A DNA stretch of 64,000 bases from Maridesulfovibrio sp. GTDB taxonomy: Bacteria > Desulfobacterota > Desulfovibrionia > Desulfovibrionales > Desulfovibrionaceae. The position numbers and the translations under genes were made by a program. The notes below the pieces were generated by a model, which searched no databases, was not told the DNA's origin, and was given only the letters and a program-made list of their open reading frames with translations. The DNA is taken from contig NZ_OY780933.1 in assembly GCF_963676065.1 (NCBI RefSeq), positions 3,078,122-3,142,121 on the forward strand, written 5' to 3'. This document shows, one piece after another, positions 52,449-60,607 of this stretch (position 1 is the first letter of the stretch; the number at the start of each line of letters is the position of its first letter).

Positions 52449-53060
52449 ATGTCGTTGGCAAAACTATTCCGCACTCTGACTGTTATTTTCATAATCCTTA
52501 CAAGCACGACGGCCTTCGCCCACAGGGTAAATCTATTTGCCTATGTTGAAGGGAATACAGTTTTTACTGAAAGCTATTTCAGCAAAAGCCGGAAAGTCCA
52601 TCAGGGCAAGCTGGAAGTTTTCAGTACGAAAAGCGGCGATCTTCTTCTAAAAGCAAAAACGAACGATGAAGGCAACTTCAATTTCCCCATTCCCGAAGCA
52701 ACAAAAAAAGAACGTAGCGGACTTCTAATCTACCTATACGCTTCGGAAGGACACCGGGCAGAATGGACAATTAATGCTGATGAAATATTCCCGGATTCCA
52801 CTGAGGCAACTTCAGAAGAAATACAGCCAGCCCCTGAAGTTCAAGCCCAACCGTACGACACAGAAACAAAAGTATACTCCACTGATATAGCAAAACTTAA
52901 TGAACAGCTAAGCACGCTGACGGATAAAGTCGAAACCTTGAAACGACTGATCATAAGCCAGCAGGAAAAGGGCCCCGGTGTAAACGAAATTTTCTCGGGA
53001 CTCGGCTATATCCTTGGTCTTTTCGGAGTTGCCGCTTTTTTTCTTTCGAGAAAAAAATAG
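52449..53060 (+). CDS. Nickel/cobalt uptake accessory membrane protein (NikL-type)
   Basis: This 203-residue protein has a signal peptide (1-24), a beta-sandwich carboxypeptidase-regulatory-like domain (25-110; AHRVNLFAYVEGNTVFTES), an acidic Glu/Pro linker (110-145), a coiled-coil segment (IAKLNEQLSTLTDKVETLKRL) and a C-terminal membrane helix (EIFSGLGYILGLFGVAAFFLS). This layout matches the accessory protein that goes with DUF4198 proteins and CbiMNQO-type nickel transporters in Desulfovibrio-type bacteria. It is the first gene of the pair. A possible metal-responsive half-site is GGGTAACAC just upstream (52397-52405). Confidence 0.6.
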   Translation: MSLAKLFRTLTVIFIILTSTTAFAHRVNLFAYVEGNTVFTESYFSKSRKVHQGKLEVFSTKSGDLLLKAKTNDEGNFNFPIPEATKKERSGLLIYLYASEGHRAEWTINADEIFPDSTEATSEEIQPAPEVQAQPYDTETKVYSTDIAKLNEQLSTLTDKVETLKRLIISQQEKGPGVNEIFSGLGYILGLFGVAAFFLSRKK

Positions 53061-53093
53061 CCTTCCACTAACCTTTTCACACGGAGCTTTTTC

Positions 53094-53855
53094 ATGCGAA
53101 AATTAATTGTGTCTACCCTCACACTTCTTCTGATTATGGCCTTCTGCGGATCAGCATACGCCCATTTCGGCATGTTGATCCCGGAAAAATCCGTCATCAC
53201 CCCCGATAAAAAAAGCGCGGAAATTCAACTTTCCTTTTCCCATCCGTTTGAAATGCACGGCATGAATCTGGTAAAACCGAAAAAATTCAGTGTTTTTTTT
53301 AATGACAAGGAAACCAACCTCCTGCCTGCATTGAAAAAAAACAAGGTTATGAATCACGATTCCTTCAAAGCAGAATACAAGTTCAAACGTCCCGGCATGT
53401 ATACTTTTTTCATGGAACCAACCCCCTATCCGGAACCGGCAGAAGACAACTACATAATCCATTACACCAAAACCGTTGTCTCCGCCTTTAACGAAGGTGA
53501 AGATTGGAATACTCCCCTTGGTGTAAAGACAGAAATTGTACCGCTGACCCGCCCGTGGGGAAATTACGCCGGTAACGTCTTTCAAGGCATTGTCCTCTTA
53601 GATGGCAAACCCGCTCCCTTCACCCGTGTTGAGGTGGAATACTACAATAAAGACAACAAATTTGTAGCTCCTTATGAATGCATGAATACTCAGGAAGTTC
53701 TTTGCGATGAGAACGGCGTTTTCACATTCGCATGCCCCAAAGCAGGATGGTGGGGATTTGCTGGCTTAAATGATGCTGACTACAAGATCAAAGGTAAAGA
53801 TGTGGAGCTTGGAGCAGTGCTCTGGATTGAAATGGTTCCTTATAAAAACAAATAA
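53094..53855 (+). CDS. Periplasmic DUF4198 protein (NikK-type nickel/cobalt uptake accessory)
   Basis: This 253-residue protein has a signal peptide (1-23) and starts its mature part with AHFGMLIPEKSVI, where the first His is a likely metal ligand. Two beta-sandwich domains follow. The first includes LSFSHPFEMHGMNLVKP, rich in His and Met; the second includes GKPAPFTRVEVEYYN and KAGWWGFAGL. DUF4198 proteins are usually found with ECF nickel/cobalt transporters. It follows the previous gene by 33 bp. The permease and ATPase genes are not in the window. A terminator follows. Confidence 0.7.
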   Translation: MRKLIVSTLTLLLIMAFCGSAYAHFGMLIPEKSVITPDKKSAEIQLSFSHPFEMHGMNLVKPKKFSVFFNDKETNLLPALKKNKVMNHDSFKAEYKFKRPGMYTFFMEPTPYPEPAEDNYIIHYTKTVVSAFNEGEDWNTPLGVKTEIVPLTRPWGNYAGNVFQGIVLLDGKPAPFTRVEVEYYNKDNKFVAPYECMNTQEVLCDENGVFTFACPKAGWWGFAGLNDADYKIKGKDVELGAVLWIEMVPYKNK

Positions 53856-53878
53856 ATACGGTTTCCGAATTTAATTTA

Positions 53879-53912
53879 AAGACCGGAAACAATATGTTTC
53901 CGGTCTTTACTT
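53879..53912 (+). terminator. Intrinsic terminator after the nickel accessory pair
   Basis: AAGACCGGAAAC (53879-53890) pairs perfectly with GTTTCCGGTCTT (53896-53907). A T-rich tail follows. Confidence 0.9.
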
Positions 53913-54009
53913 TTATCATCAAGGTATTTATGAATATATATGTGAAGAATAACACTCATACCCGCAAAGGTTTGTTTTATAACCAAATTTATCTGTAACC
54001 GGAGATAAA

Positions 54010-55377
54010 ATGCTCAACCCTCAAGTTTTGATTGTTGATGACAGCAAAACGATAAGGACAGTTATCAGTTCAGAGCTGAAAAAGCATTCTATCGATGTGA
54101 CTGAAGCTGTAAACGGCCTTGAGGGACTGAACCTTGCCCGTGAGCAACATTATGATCTGGTAATCACTGATATAATCATGCCGTGCATGGACGGTTATCA
54201 ACTCTGCACCGAAATTAAAAAAAATCCCAAAACCCAATCCACTCCGGTTATAATTCTTTCCAGCAATGACGAGGATGAACAGATCGAAAAAGGCTTTGAA
54301 GTCGGAGCTGCGGCTTATGTAACCAAAAACAAAGCCCGCAAGGATCTGATTCCTTATATTAAAGACATTCTGAATCGATCCAAAATCCTGCGTGATAAAA
54401 TAGTGCTGGTTGTTGACGATTCCAGATATATTATAAATGTCGTGGAATCAGGACTCTCATCAGCCGGATTTAAGGTGATTACCGCCCGCAATGGAGCAGA
54501 AGCTTTTGAAATAGCGTGTGAAATAGCTCCCCATCTGATTCTTTCCGATATCAATATGCCTGAAATGGATGGCATCAGGCTCTGCGAAAAAGTTCAAAAC
54601 CACCCCGGCCTGTCCCATATTCCATTCGTAATAATGAGTTCAGGCACCGATAGGCGAACCATGCGGGAACTGCTGCATAAAGGAGCTGCTGCCTTTCTGG
54701 TTAAACCTTTCAACATCGACCAGCTCGTCATAACGGCAGAGAAACTTTTGAGTGATCATTTTCAGATGGTGCTGCAGCAGCGTGAGCTCTTCAAAAAAGA
54801 ACGCACTCTGCTCATGGGCAGTATCACCAGTCTTGTTCAAGCTCTGGAAGCAAGGGATTCATACACAAGAGGTCACTCGGATACTGTCTCAAAAATTTCA
54901 GTCAACATTGCCAAAAAACTATCTTTAAATGAATTTGATTGCGAAAGGATTGCGTTCGCGGCCAGGCTGCACGATCTGGGGAAAATAGGAATCCGTGACG
55001 ATATATTGCTGAAAAAATCTGCCTTAACCGAATATGAATTTTCCAAAATTAAAGAGCATCCGGTCCTTGGTGCGGATATCTTAAACCCGATTCCAAGTAT
55101 GGAAGACATCATCCCGGCTGTACTTCACCATCATGAAAAGATGAATGGTAAAGGGTACCCACATGGACTGTTCGGCAATGAAATTCCTCTCTGGGCGCGT
55201 ATAATATCAATTGCCGATGTTTATGATGCCCTGACAACAGACAGGCCTTACAAAAAAGCTTTCACCCATCAGGATACAATGCAGTTTATTGCAGAAAAAT
55301 CTCAGGATGAGCTTTGTCCGGAATGTGCCAAGGCTTTTCAAGAAGTTATGCTTGAAGACAACTCACATCTTTCTTAA
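54010..55377 (+). CDS. Response regulator: two receiver domains and HD-GYP phosphodiesterase
   Basis: This 455-residue cytoplasmic protein probably hydrolyses cyclic di-GMP on a two-component signal. The first receiver (residues 5-120; LIVDDSKT, ITDIIMP with the phospho-Asp) and the second (about 130-250; VVDDSR, LSDINMPEMDG with the phospho-Asp, VKPF) precede an HD-GYP domain with RGHSDTVSKIS, LHDLGKIGI (HD) and HHEKMNGKGYPHGL (GYP). All key residues are present. Paired receiver domains are uncommon and may integrate two kinases. The start has a GGAG Shine-Dalgarno (54000-54003). Confidence 0.9.
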   Translation: MLNPQVLIVDDSKTIRTVISSELKKHSIDVTEAVNGLEGLNLAREQHYDLVITDIIMPCMDGYQLCTEIKKNPKTQSTPVIILSSNDEDEQIEKGFEVGAAAYVTKNKARKDLIPYIKDILNRSKILRDKIVLVVDDSRYIINVVESGLSSAGFKVITARNGAEAFEIACEIAPHLILSDINMPEMDGIRLCEKVQNHPGLSHIPFVIMSSGTDRRTMRELLHKGAAAFLVKPFNIDQLVITAEKLLSDHFQMVLQQRELFKKERTLLMGSITSLVQALEARDSYTRGHSDTVSKISVNIAKKLSLNEFDCERIAFAARLHDLGKIGIRDDILLKKSALTEYEFSKIKEHPVLGADILNPIPSMEDIIPAVLHHHEKMNGKGYPHGLFGNEIPLWARIISIADVYDALTTDRPYKKAFTHQDTMQFIAEKSQDELCPECAKAFQEVMLEDNSHLS

Positions 55378-55381
55378 AAAA

Positions 55382-55585
55382 TTAAGCAGGCTGAAGTTTA
55401 TCGAGACCGGAAATTTCCCAAGCCTTATCCTTATCAACTTCCTCTCCGTCTTGTAAGATCAACGTTTGAGTCTCACTGTCTACATCAGCACTCTCATCTA
55501 CTCCCATCCTGAAAATAAGCTTCTGATTGCTATCATAGATGTAAGCCGCTTCTTCATAAATATAAAACTTAAAAGGATTCTGCAT
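55382..55585 (-). CDS. Small hypothetical protein
   Basis: This 67-residue acidic protein begins MQNPFKFYIYEEAAYIYDSN. It has no signal peptide or membrane segment. The middle DESADVDSETQTLILQDGEEV is Asp/Glu rich. GGAGG 7 bases before the ATG supports expression. It converges on the HD-GYP gene with a gap of 4 bp. I recognise no family. Confidence 0.55.
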   Translation of the reverse strand: MQNPFKFYIYEEAAYIYDSNQKLIFRMGVDESADVDSETQTLILQDGEEVDKDKAWEISGLDKLQPA

Positions 55586-55714
55586 AGTTCCTCCATTAAA
55601 TTATTGTTAATCAACACCCGGCTTTTACCACTTTGTTCAATGACAAGGAAGGGATATTGTTATAACAATTCAGCTTACTGAAATAAAATTTTACATCAAA
55701 CATACGAGAGAGAC

Positions 55715-56035
55715 ATGAAACGCACCCTAAAAATTCTCATGATCCCCGCAATTTTGATCTTCACGTTTATGAGTACGGCAAGCTACGCAGAGACCAACAC
55801 ATATACATGTGATGAGGGACCATACTGCATTGATGAGCGTGTTAATTTCGGCTCGGTAAAAATTCAATGCATGGACGTTAACGGGGATCTGCTTTCAGAC
55901 TGGGTTTGCGAATACGAAATGGAATATTCCTGTAAAAATGAACTGACCGGGGAAGTGCGCAAAGGCGGATTCGATCCCATGGAGACGTCACTTTGTTCAG
56001 AACTTTGCGGACCATGCAAAGAAGGCTGGAAATAA
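55715..56035 (+). CDS. Small secreted Cys-rich protein
   Basis: This 106-residue protein has a signal peptide (1-25, ending ASYA) and a short mature part with eight Cys, spaced as TCDEGPYC, QC, VC, SC, LC-x3-C and C near the end (GPCKEGW). Paired Cys suggest disulfides in the periplasm. I do not know its family. It lies 680 bp after the HD-GYP gene start of stop, with only AT-rich sequence between. It stands alone before the tmRNA. Confidence 0.5.
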   Translation: MKRTLKILMIPAILIFTFMSTASYAETNTYTCDEGPYCIDERVNFGSVKIQCMDVNGDLLSDWVCEYEMEYSCKNELTGEVRKGGFDPMETSLCSELCGPCKEGWK

Positions 56036-56057
56036 TTCCCGTTATCCGGGTCACAAC

Positions 56058-56164
56058 ACTTGCCAAGCACCAGCCAATGATATAGTTAATTTCACTTCAC
56101 CTGAAGGGGCTGAAATATTTATTTTACATAAACCCCTTGCATCATAGTCCTGCGTACATATTAT
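56058..56164 (+). promoter_or_regulatory. Tandem promoters of ssrA
   Basis: P1: ACTTGCCAAGCA (56058-56069) and TATAGT (56081-56086), with the same 23-base start-to-start spacing as both tRNA-Met promoters. P2: TTGCAT (56137-56142) and TATTAT (56159-56164), with a 16-base spacer. P2 is closer to the mature end, with a leader of about 20 bases. Confidence 0.6.
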
Positions 56165-56190
56165 ATGTGCAGGAAGTGTTCTTTGAAAAT

Positions 56191-56550
56191 GGGGGCGCAT
56201 TGGTTTCGACGGGGGTGAAAGAAGCCAAGATCGCAGGTCGTGGCGCCGCTGGCCACGTAAAAAGCGGCACAATCATAATTGCAAACGACAATTACGATTA
56301 CGCAATGGCAGCTTAATTAAGCTTGCCATGTCATAGCTTTGATGTCTGATATTAGCTTTGACAACAAACCCATCAGGCTGGCTATCTTTCCGTTGCACGT
56401 CCGGAAAGAGGCGAGAACCTAGCACGCGCTGGTCCATTTGTTGCCTGTTCAGGGGCGTTCATTTGGACGAGAAACAATACTTGAACTAAACCTGTAGACA
56501 TCTTGGTGGAGCATTCTCGGACGGGAGTTCGACTCTCCCCGCCTCCACCA
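56191..56550 (+). ncRNA. ssrA: Transfer-messenger RNA (tmRNA)
   Basis: tmRNA rescues stalled ribosomes and tags the product for proteolysis. The 360-base RNA starts with GGGGGCGCATTGGTTTCGACG, the standard 5' tRNA-like end, and ends with GGGAGTTCGACTCTCCCCGCCTCCACCA, the T-arm and acceptor with CCA encoded (shown here in two parts: T-arm at 56523-56540, acceptor at 56540-56550). The tag frame at 56281-56316 reads ANDNYDYAMAA then TAA, preceded by the usual A-rich resume context. The acceptor stem pairs GGGGGCG with CGCCTCC with one G-T pair. Confidence 0.96.
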
Positions 56551-56595
56551 TTTCATTGATTTCATACTGTCCCATACAGTTTCACAAAGAACGTT

Positions 56596-56632
56596 AAACC
56601 CTTGTTATTCATACGAATAGCAAGGGTTTTTT
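56596..56632 (+). terminator. Intrinsic terminator of ssrA
   Basis: AAACCCTTGTTATTC pairs with GAATAGCAAGGGTTT (one G-T pair), followed by TTTTCG. It lies 46 bp after the tmRNA end. Confidence 0.85.
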
Positions 56633-56765
56633 CGTTTCTTCTACGTTCGTTATAGTTCGCTTAACACCGTTGACATCCGTGGTTCTATGTGAGTTAGGAT
56701 GAGCTTACTCACCACCTGCAAGGTTGCCGTACTCACAAAACACATGGAGGTCTCATGGCTTAACT

Positions 56766-57254
56766 GTGAAGCAGGATCAAACCGTAGAAGATGGCGATTA
56801 CGGCCCTCCCCTACACCGTTCGGCCTGCGGTCTGTCCGTTAAAGCAGTAACGACCATGGTCGCTCTCGGTGCTGATATTTATGCTGAACCTTCAGACGGA
56901 GGATTACCGGCAATATATAACACCTTTCTTTCGGACAACTGCAAAGCCATGCTGCTGGCGTTCATCTCAATGGGCTTCAGTGTTGACGGCATAGAGGGCC
57001 ACCCCCTGCTTCACTATGCTTACGGGAGTGAGAGACTTGAAGCGGTCAAGTTACTTCTAAAGCTTGGCGCAGACCCTACCCTCAAAGACGAAAACGGTAG
57101 AGACTTTGAAGCCTTTAAGGAAATGGTGAAAGAGCGACGGAAAGCAGCCAACAGTCAGTCCACCGAAGCAGAACATAAAGTTAATCCTTTACTTGAGGAA
57201 TTGGAAAAGCAACTGGTTGAAACCGCGCGACTGAAGGAAGAACTCAACAATTAA
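56766..57254 (+). CDS. Ankyrin-repeat-like protein with uncertain (possibly broken) start
   Basis: The frame is open from 56724 to 57254. The protein reads VKQDQTVEDGDYGPPLHRSA, then MVALGADIYAEPSDGGLPAIY, AMLLAFISMGFSVDGIEGHPLLHYAYGS, KLLLKLGADPTLKDENGRD (four ankyrin-like repeats), and ends with a charged coiled-coil tail. A good Shine-Dalgarno GGAGG (56746-56750) precedes an ATG at 56755 that is in the wrong frame and stops after two codons. A 1-base change just after it would join it to the open frame. Possible starts are GTG 56766 or TTG 56724. It may be a frameshifted gene in a laterally acquired patch after ssrA. Confidence 0.55.
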   Translation: MKQDQTVEDGDYGPPLHRSACGLSVKAVTTMVALGADIYAEPSDGGLPAIYNTFLSDNCKAMLLAFISMGFSVDGIEGHPLLHYAYGSERLEAVKLLLKLGADPTLKDENGRDFEAFKEMVKERRKAANSQSTEAEHKVNPLLEELEKQLVETARLKEELNN

Positions 57255-57285
57255 GGCTAAAAAGCTCTCGATCAGAAAGTTGACT

Positions 57286-57310
57286 ACAATGTATACAATG
57301 TCTACATTGT
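57286..57310. promoter_or_regulatory. Operator-like repeats before the toxin-antitoxin pair
   Basis: ACAATGT occurs at 57286-57292 and 57295-57301. The second forms a perfect palindrome with ACATTGT at 57304-57310 across CT. It lies directly upstream of the Shine-Dalgarno and start of the antitoxin gene, as expected for autorepression by a ribbon-helix-helix antitoxin. Confidence 0.7.
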
Positions 57311-57326
57311 CTAAAAGGAGTTAACT

Positions 57327-57572
57327 ATGAGCACAGTTACCGCACGAGTTTCAGATGAAACAGCATCAAAGCTTGATGCCCTTGCCAAGGCCACGAATCG
57401 CAGCAAGTCCTTTCTTGTTGCAAGCGCGCTGGAGCGTTTTCTTGAAGAACAGGCATGGCAGATAGCCCAGACGGTTGAAAGCCTTGAACAGGCCGATAGA
57501 GGCGAATTCGCTACAGCATCCGAAGTGGAAGAAGCTTTCGGAAAGTGGGGATTAGAGGTTGAAGCTGACTAG
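57327..57572 (+). CDS. Ribbon-helix-helix antitoxin (RelB/CopG-type)
   Basis: This 81-residue protein starts with STVTARVSDETASKLDALAK, a typical RHH beta-strand and first helix, and continues RSKSFLVASALERFLEEQAW, the second helix and start of the toxin-wrapping C-terminal part. It should bind its own operator and neutralise the toxin. AAAAGGAG precedes the ATG. The stop overlaps the toxin frame by 14 bases. Confidence 0.87.
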   Translation: MSTVTARVSDETASKLDALAKATNRSKSFLVASALERFLEEQAWQIAQTVESLEQADRGEFATASEVEEAFGKWGLEVEAD

Positions 57573-57837
57573 AATCAATTGGACAAAGAACGCAATTAGA
57601 GATCTTAATTCTATCCGCCGCTATCTAGCCGAGCAAGCTGACGAAGAAGTCATGGAGTCCGAAGCAAAACGTATATGGGACGGCTGCCAGCGATTAAAAC
57701 AGTTCCCAGAAAGTGGCCGTCCCGGTCGAGTTCCAATGACACGAGAAGTTGTTATCTCACCTTACATCATCCCCTACCGTATTCAGGGTGATGCTGTGGA
57801 TATTCTTAATATTTTTCATTCTTCTCAGAAGACTTAA
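57559..57837 (+). CDS. ParE/RelE-superfamily toxin
   Basis: This 92-residue basic protein has the ParE-type pattern: INWTKNAIRDLNSIRRYLAE, then AKRIWDGCQRLKQFPESGRPGRVP, and VISPYIIPYRIQGDAVDILNIFHSSQ at the end. ParE toxins poison gyrase, while RelE toxins cut mRNA on the ribosome. The R.PGRVP and YIIPYRI segments favour ParE. The track start is a TTG at 57559, overlapping the antitoxin by 14 bases; a CTG at 57565 has a better-spaced GAGG. A hairpin at 57908-57937 may end the operon. Confidence 0.83.
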   Translation: MKLTRINWTKNAIRDLNSIRRYLAEQADEEVMESEAKRIWDGCQRLKQFPESGRPGRVPMTREVVISPYIIPYRIQGDAVDILNIFHSSQKT

Positions 57838-57907
57838 TCAATTGTTGAAAAATATCCATAGACTATGCACAACGTTTTTTGATTAATCGATACTAATACA
57901 AACAAAA

Positions 57908-57937
57908 AGACCCCCTTCAACGAGCTGAAAAGGGTCT
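57908..57937. terminator. Hairpin after the toxin gene
   Basis: AGACCC-CCTTCA (57908-57919) pairs with TGAAAAGGGTCT (57926-57937) with two mismatches. It is flanked by A and T runs, so it may serve both the toxin operon and the convergent Met-rich gene. Confidence 0.65.
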
Positions 57938-58011
57938 CTTAAAATGATTCTTTTATAAATTGTTGTTTGTTAGTATTCAGTACAATACTAACATTTCAAA
58001 CAATTTCCCAA

Positions 58012-58473
58012 CTACATGCCAGACATACCCTTCACTTCTTTAAGGGACTTCTCCATCTTCTCAAGGCCGTTGTCCATCATCTGGAAACCTTTATCATCGC
58101 CTTTCTTGACCAGTCCCATACCTTTCATCATTTCCATCATACCCTTGTTGGCGTGGCCCATTGAGCCTTTAACCATGGAATGATGATTACCGTCCTCGGC
58201 ACCCTTTTCAATCATCTTCATTCCGTTATGCATGGGCATCATTTCCTTATTCATGAGTCCCATACCTTCTTTCATGGTAGCCGGGTCGTGCATGAGCTTT
58301 GCGCCGTGCTTCATTTGGGCGAGACCTTTTTCCATCATGGCAATACCGTCATGCATGGAGCCTTTCATTTCTCCCTTGCCGTGACCGGAATGATTCATAT
58401 CCATAGCGAAAGCCGCGCTGGACATTACAAGAATAAAGGCCATTACTACGCTGATATTCAAAATTTTCTTCAT
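58012..58473 (-). CDS. Periplasmic Met/His-rich protein
   Basis: This 153-residue protein has a signal peptide (1-23, ending AAFA) and then a mature part in which about 27 of 130 residues are Met, with several His (MDMNHSGHGKGEMKGSMHDG). The repeated pattern is GMMEKG/GMGLMNK/MKMIEKGAE, helix-like with Met every 3-4 residues. Met/His-rich periplasmic proteins often bind copper or silver. It follows the SpoIIE-phosphatase gene by 10 bp in the same operon and lies near a Cus-type efflux operon. Metal identity is inferred. Confidence 0.7.
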   Translation of the reverse strand: MKKILNISVVMAFILVMSSAAFAMDMNHSGHGKGEMKGSMHDGIAMMEKGLAQMKHGAKLMHDPATMKEGMGLMNKEMMPMHNGMKMIEKGAEDGNHHSMVKGSMGHANKGMMEMMKGMGLVKKGDDKGFQMMDNGLEKMEKSLKEVKGMSGM

Positions 58474-58483
58474 GTTACAACTC

Positions 58484-60607
58484 CTATGGTGTTTTGTTTT
58501 CTTTCTTTATGACCACTACGGTCAGATCATCTTCCTGTTTAACTCTTCCGGTAAAATCCTGAACAGCAGCAAAAATACCGGATGCTATGGACTCAGCTGA
58601 AGAATTCTTCTTCAAATCAATCAAATCCCACAGCCTTTTCTTACCGAAAAATTCGCCATCCTTGTTGGATGCCTCCCAGATTCCATCAGTACCGAGAATG
58701 AGAATTTGACCATCCGTAAGCTCTGCACAACAATTCTCGGAATACTCAACATCCTCAAAAGCGCCGAGAACAATCCCTTCTCCCTCAAGCTTTATGAAAT
58801 CCTTATTTGCCGGATCAAAAACCAAAGCCGGTTCATGCCCAGCCCTTACCCAGCGCAATTCACTTTTGGCAGGATCAAGCTCAACCATGAGCATGGTCAT
58901 GAATTGACCTGTCTTATATGTATCCTGAGCAACAAGTCTGTTGACGTCAGTAACTATCTCTCCAAGCTGTCCGCCACTAAGTGTCCGCGCTCGCAGATAT
59001 CCTCGCACAGACCCCATAAGCATTGCCGCCGGAACTCCATGCCCACTGACATCACCGATGGCAAAACGCATGTTATCGCCATCGCGATCAGGCCGGATAT
59101 AGTCGAAGTAATCCCCGCCCAGCTCATCGCAATATCTGCTTTCTCCATAAATATCATATCCCTTAATGTAGGGAGAATTCTGCGGCAGTAAATTGGTCTG
59201 GACTTCCATAGCCACATCAAGGGCACTCTTAATTTCAATGTGTTCCCTTAATGACGGAGCCATCGAGTTGAAATCACGGGCCAGCTCGCCGACTTCATCC
59301 TCTCCGGAAATTTCAACACGGGCAGAAAAATCTCCGGAGGCAATACGTTTGACTCCTCTGGCAAGAATCAAAATATTTTCAGTAAATCTTCTTGAAAGCA
59401 GAAACGCGAGCAGGGACACCAACAGTACTACAAGGATCAAGACGAAGACCGTTTTCAGATATTGATCATTAATTGCCAACTGAACATAAGATTTTGCTTT
59501 GTCAGCCGGAGCCACAACATCGTCATGGGGAAGTATCAAAACCAGTGAGACTCCTCGTTCATCCGGGGCGGAAAATGCCCAGATACTATCCCGTTCTTGG
59601 TAAGGCATACTTAGAACACCGGACTTACCGCTCTCCAAATACTTGCGGAATCGGGAGAACAGGTGTGCATCAGTAGAAGAAAGGAGCATCTGAGTAGATG
59701 GGGGCTCCCACATATGCATCATGCTTTTACGGCTGGAAGCAGCGACCTCTTTTGCGACCACCTCAACTCCATTGGTCCCATTACCGTTCGGCTTAAGACG
59801 CACCAGCAAAGAATCAATGTTATGTGAAAAGACATCAAGATGGTTATAGCCATGCAGAAGAGTATCAAGCGGGACATCAATGGAAACACTCCCAACAGGC
59901 ACCTTGTTTACAAATACACCTATAGAGGCTGTAAGAACGGTATGGCCGGTGAGAATATCCTTCTGCGGCATAGACCAAGTTGGAACCGGACTCTCATTTA
60001 TTACCGGAACGGTCTTGTGCATATTCATCCTCATTCCGGTTGTTGCCGGGTAATCAAGGCTTTCACCGGAATTGAACACCGCCCTGATCCACAGGGTGAG
60101 TTCTGGATTTTTGAATTCAACAGCTTTCAGTAAAGGCAGAACGGAATCCGATGTTCCATAGGGAAGTATGGGATTCCGGCTGAAACGATGTGCCGCGGTG
60201 TAACGAACCGAATCAAAATCAAGTACATAAGATCCATGCATCATGTTTTGATCACTCTGTTCATATTTTTTTTCTAACCGTTCAATATCACCTTGACTTG
60301 AGCCACTACCCAAAAAAACTTCAGGAAGACTGAATTCGTTGCCATCTTCAATCCATGCAGAAAGTTCTGCTGAAATCTGCTGTAAGTTCAGCTCAACTAT
60401 CCTACGCTGCTTGGATAGAACGCGAGCATGGTCCTCAACCAGCCTTTTCAGCTCCACACTGCTCTTATTGACCAGTTCCCTGCGTACCTCTCCCCCGATC
60501 TCATCAGAAAGCGAACGCAGGGAATCAAGAACCCCGGCCTGAACTAGCACAAGGGGCAGTATCGATACCGTAAGTAGGAGCAAGAGCAGTTTAAAACGTA
60601 TCTTCAT
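58484..60607 (-). CDS. Membrane sensor with HAMP and SpoIIE/RsbU-type PP2C phosphatase domain
   Basis: This 707-residue protein has an N-terminal membrane helix (5-25), a large periplasmic domain (about 30-375), a second helix (about 380-402), a HAMP domain (about 403-455; RGVKRIASGDFSARVEISGEDEVGELARDFNSM is seen there), and a PP2C domain (about 485-700). PP2C metal motifs are ELGGDYFDYI, AIGDVSGHGVPAAMLM, and later GTDGIWEASN. Such proteins dephosphorylate anti-sigma antagonists. No STAS or anti-sigma gene is beside it. It heads a two-gene operon with the Met-rich protein. Confidence 0.87.
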   Translation of the reverse strand: MKIRFKLLLLLLTVSILPLVLVQAGVLDSLRSLSDEIGGEVRRELVNKSSVELKRLVEDHARVLSKQRRIVELNLQQISAELSAWIEDGNEFSLPEVFLGSGSSQGDIERLEKKYEQSDQNMMHGSYVLDFDSVRYTAAHRFSRNPILPYGTSDSVLPLLKAVEFKNPELTLWIRAVFNSGESLDYPATTGMRMNMHKTVPVINESPVPTWSMPQKDILTGHTVLTASIGVFVNKVPVGSVSIDVPLDTLLHGYNHLDVFSHNIDSLLVRLKPNGNGTNGVEVVAKEVAASSRKSMMHMWEPPSTQMLLSSTDAHLFSRFRKYLESGKSGVLSMPYQERDSIWAFSAPDERGVSLVLILPHDDVVAPADKAKSYVQLAINDQYLKTVFVLILVVLLVSLLAFLLSRRFTENILILARGVKRIASGDFSARVEISGEDEVGELARDFNSMAPSLREHIEIKSALDVAMEVQTNLLPQNSPYIKGYDIYGESRYCDELGGDYFDYIRPDRDGDNMRFAIGDVSGHGVPAAMLMGSVRGYLRARTLSGGQLGEIVTDVNRLVAQDTYKTGQFMTMLMVELDPAKSELRWVRAGHEPALVFDPANKDFIKLEGEGIVLGAFEDVEYSENCCAELTDGQILILGTDGIWEASNKDGEFFGKKRLWDLIDLKKNSSAESIASGIFAAVQDFTGRVKQEDDLTVVVIKKENKTP

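Noticed and set aside
56191-57900. ssrA-integrated prophage or island with att sites
   Set aside because: No integrase and no repeat of the ssrA 3' end is visible in the following kilobases.
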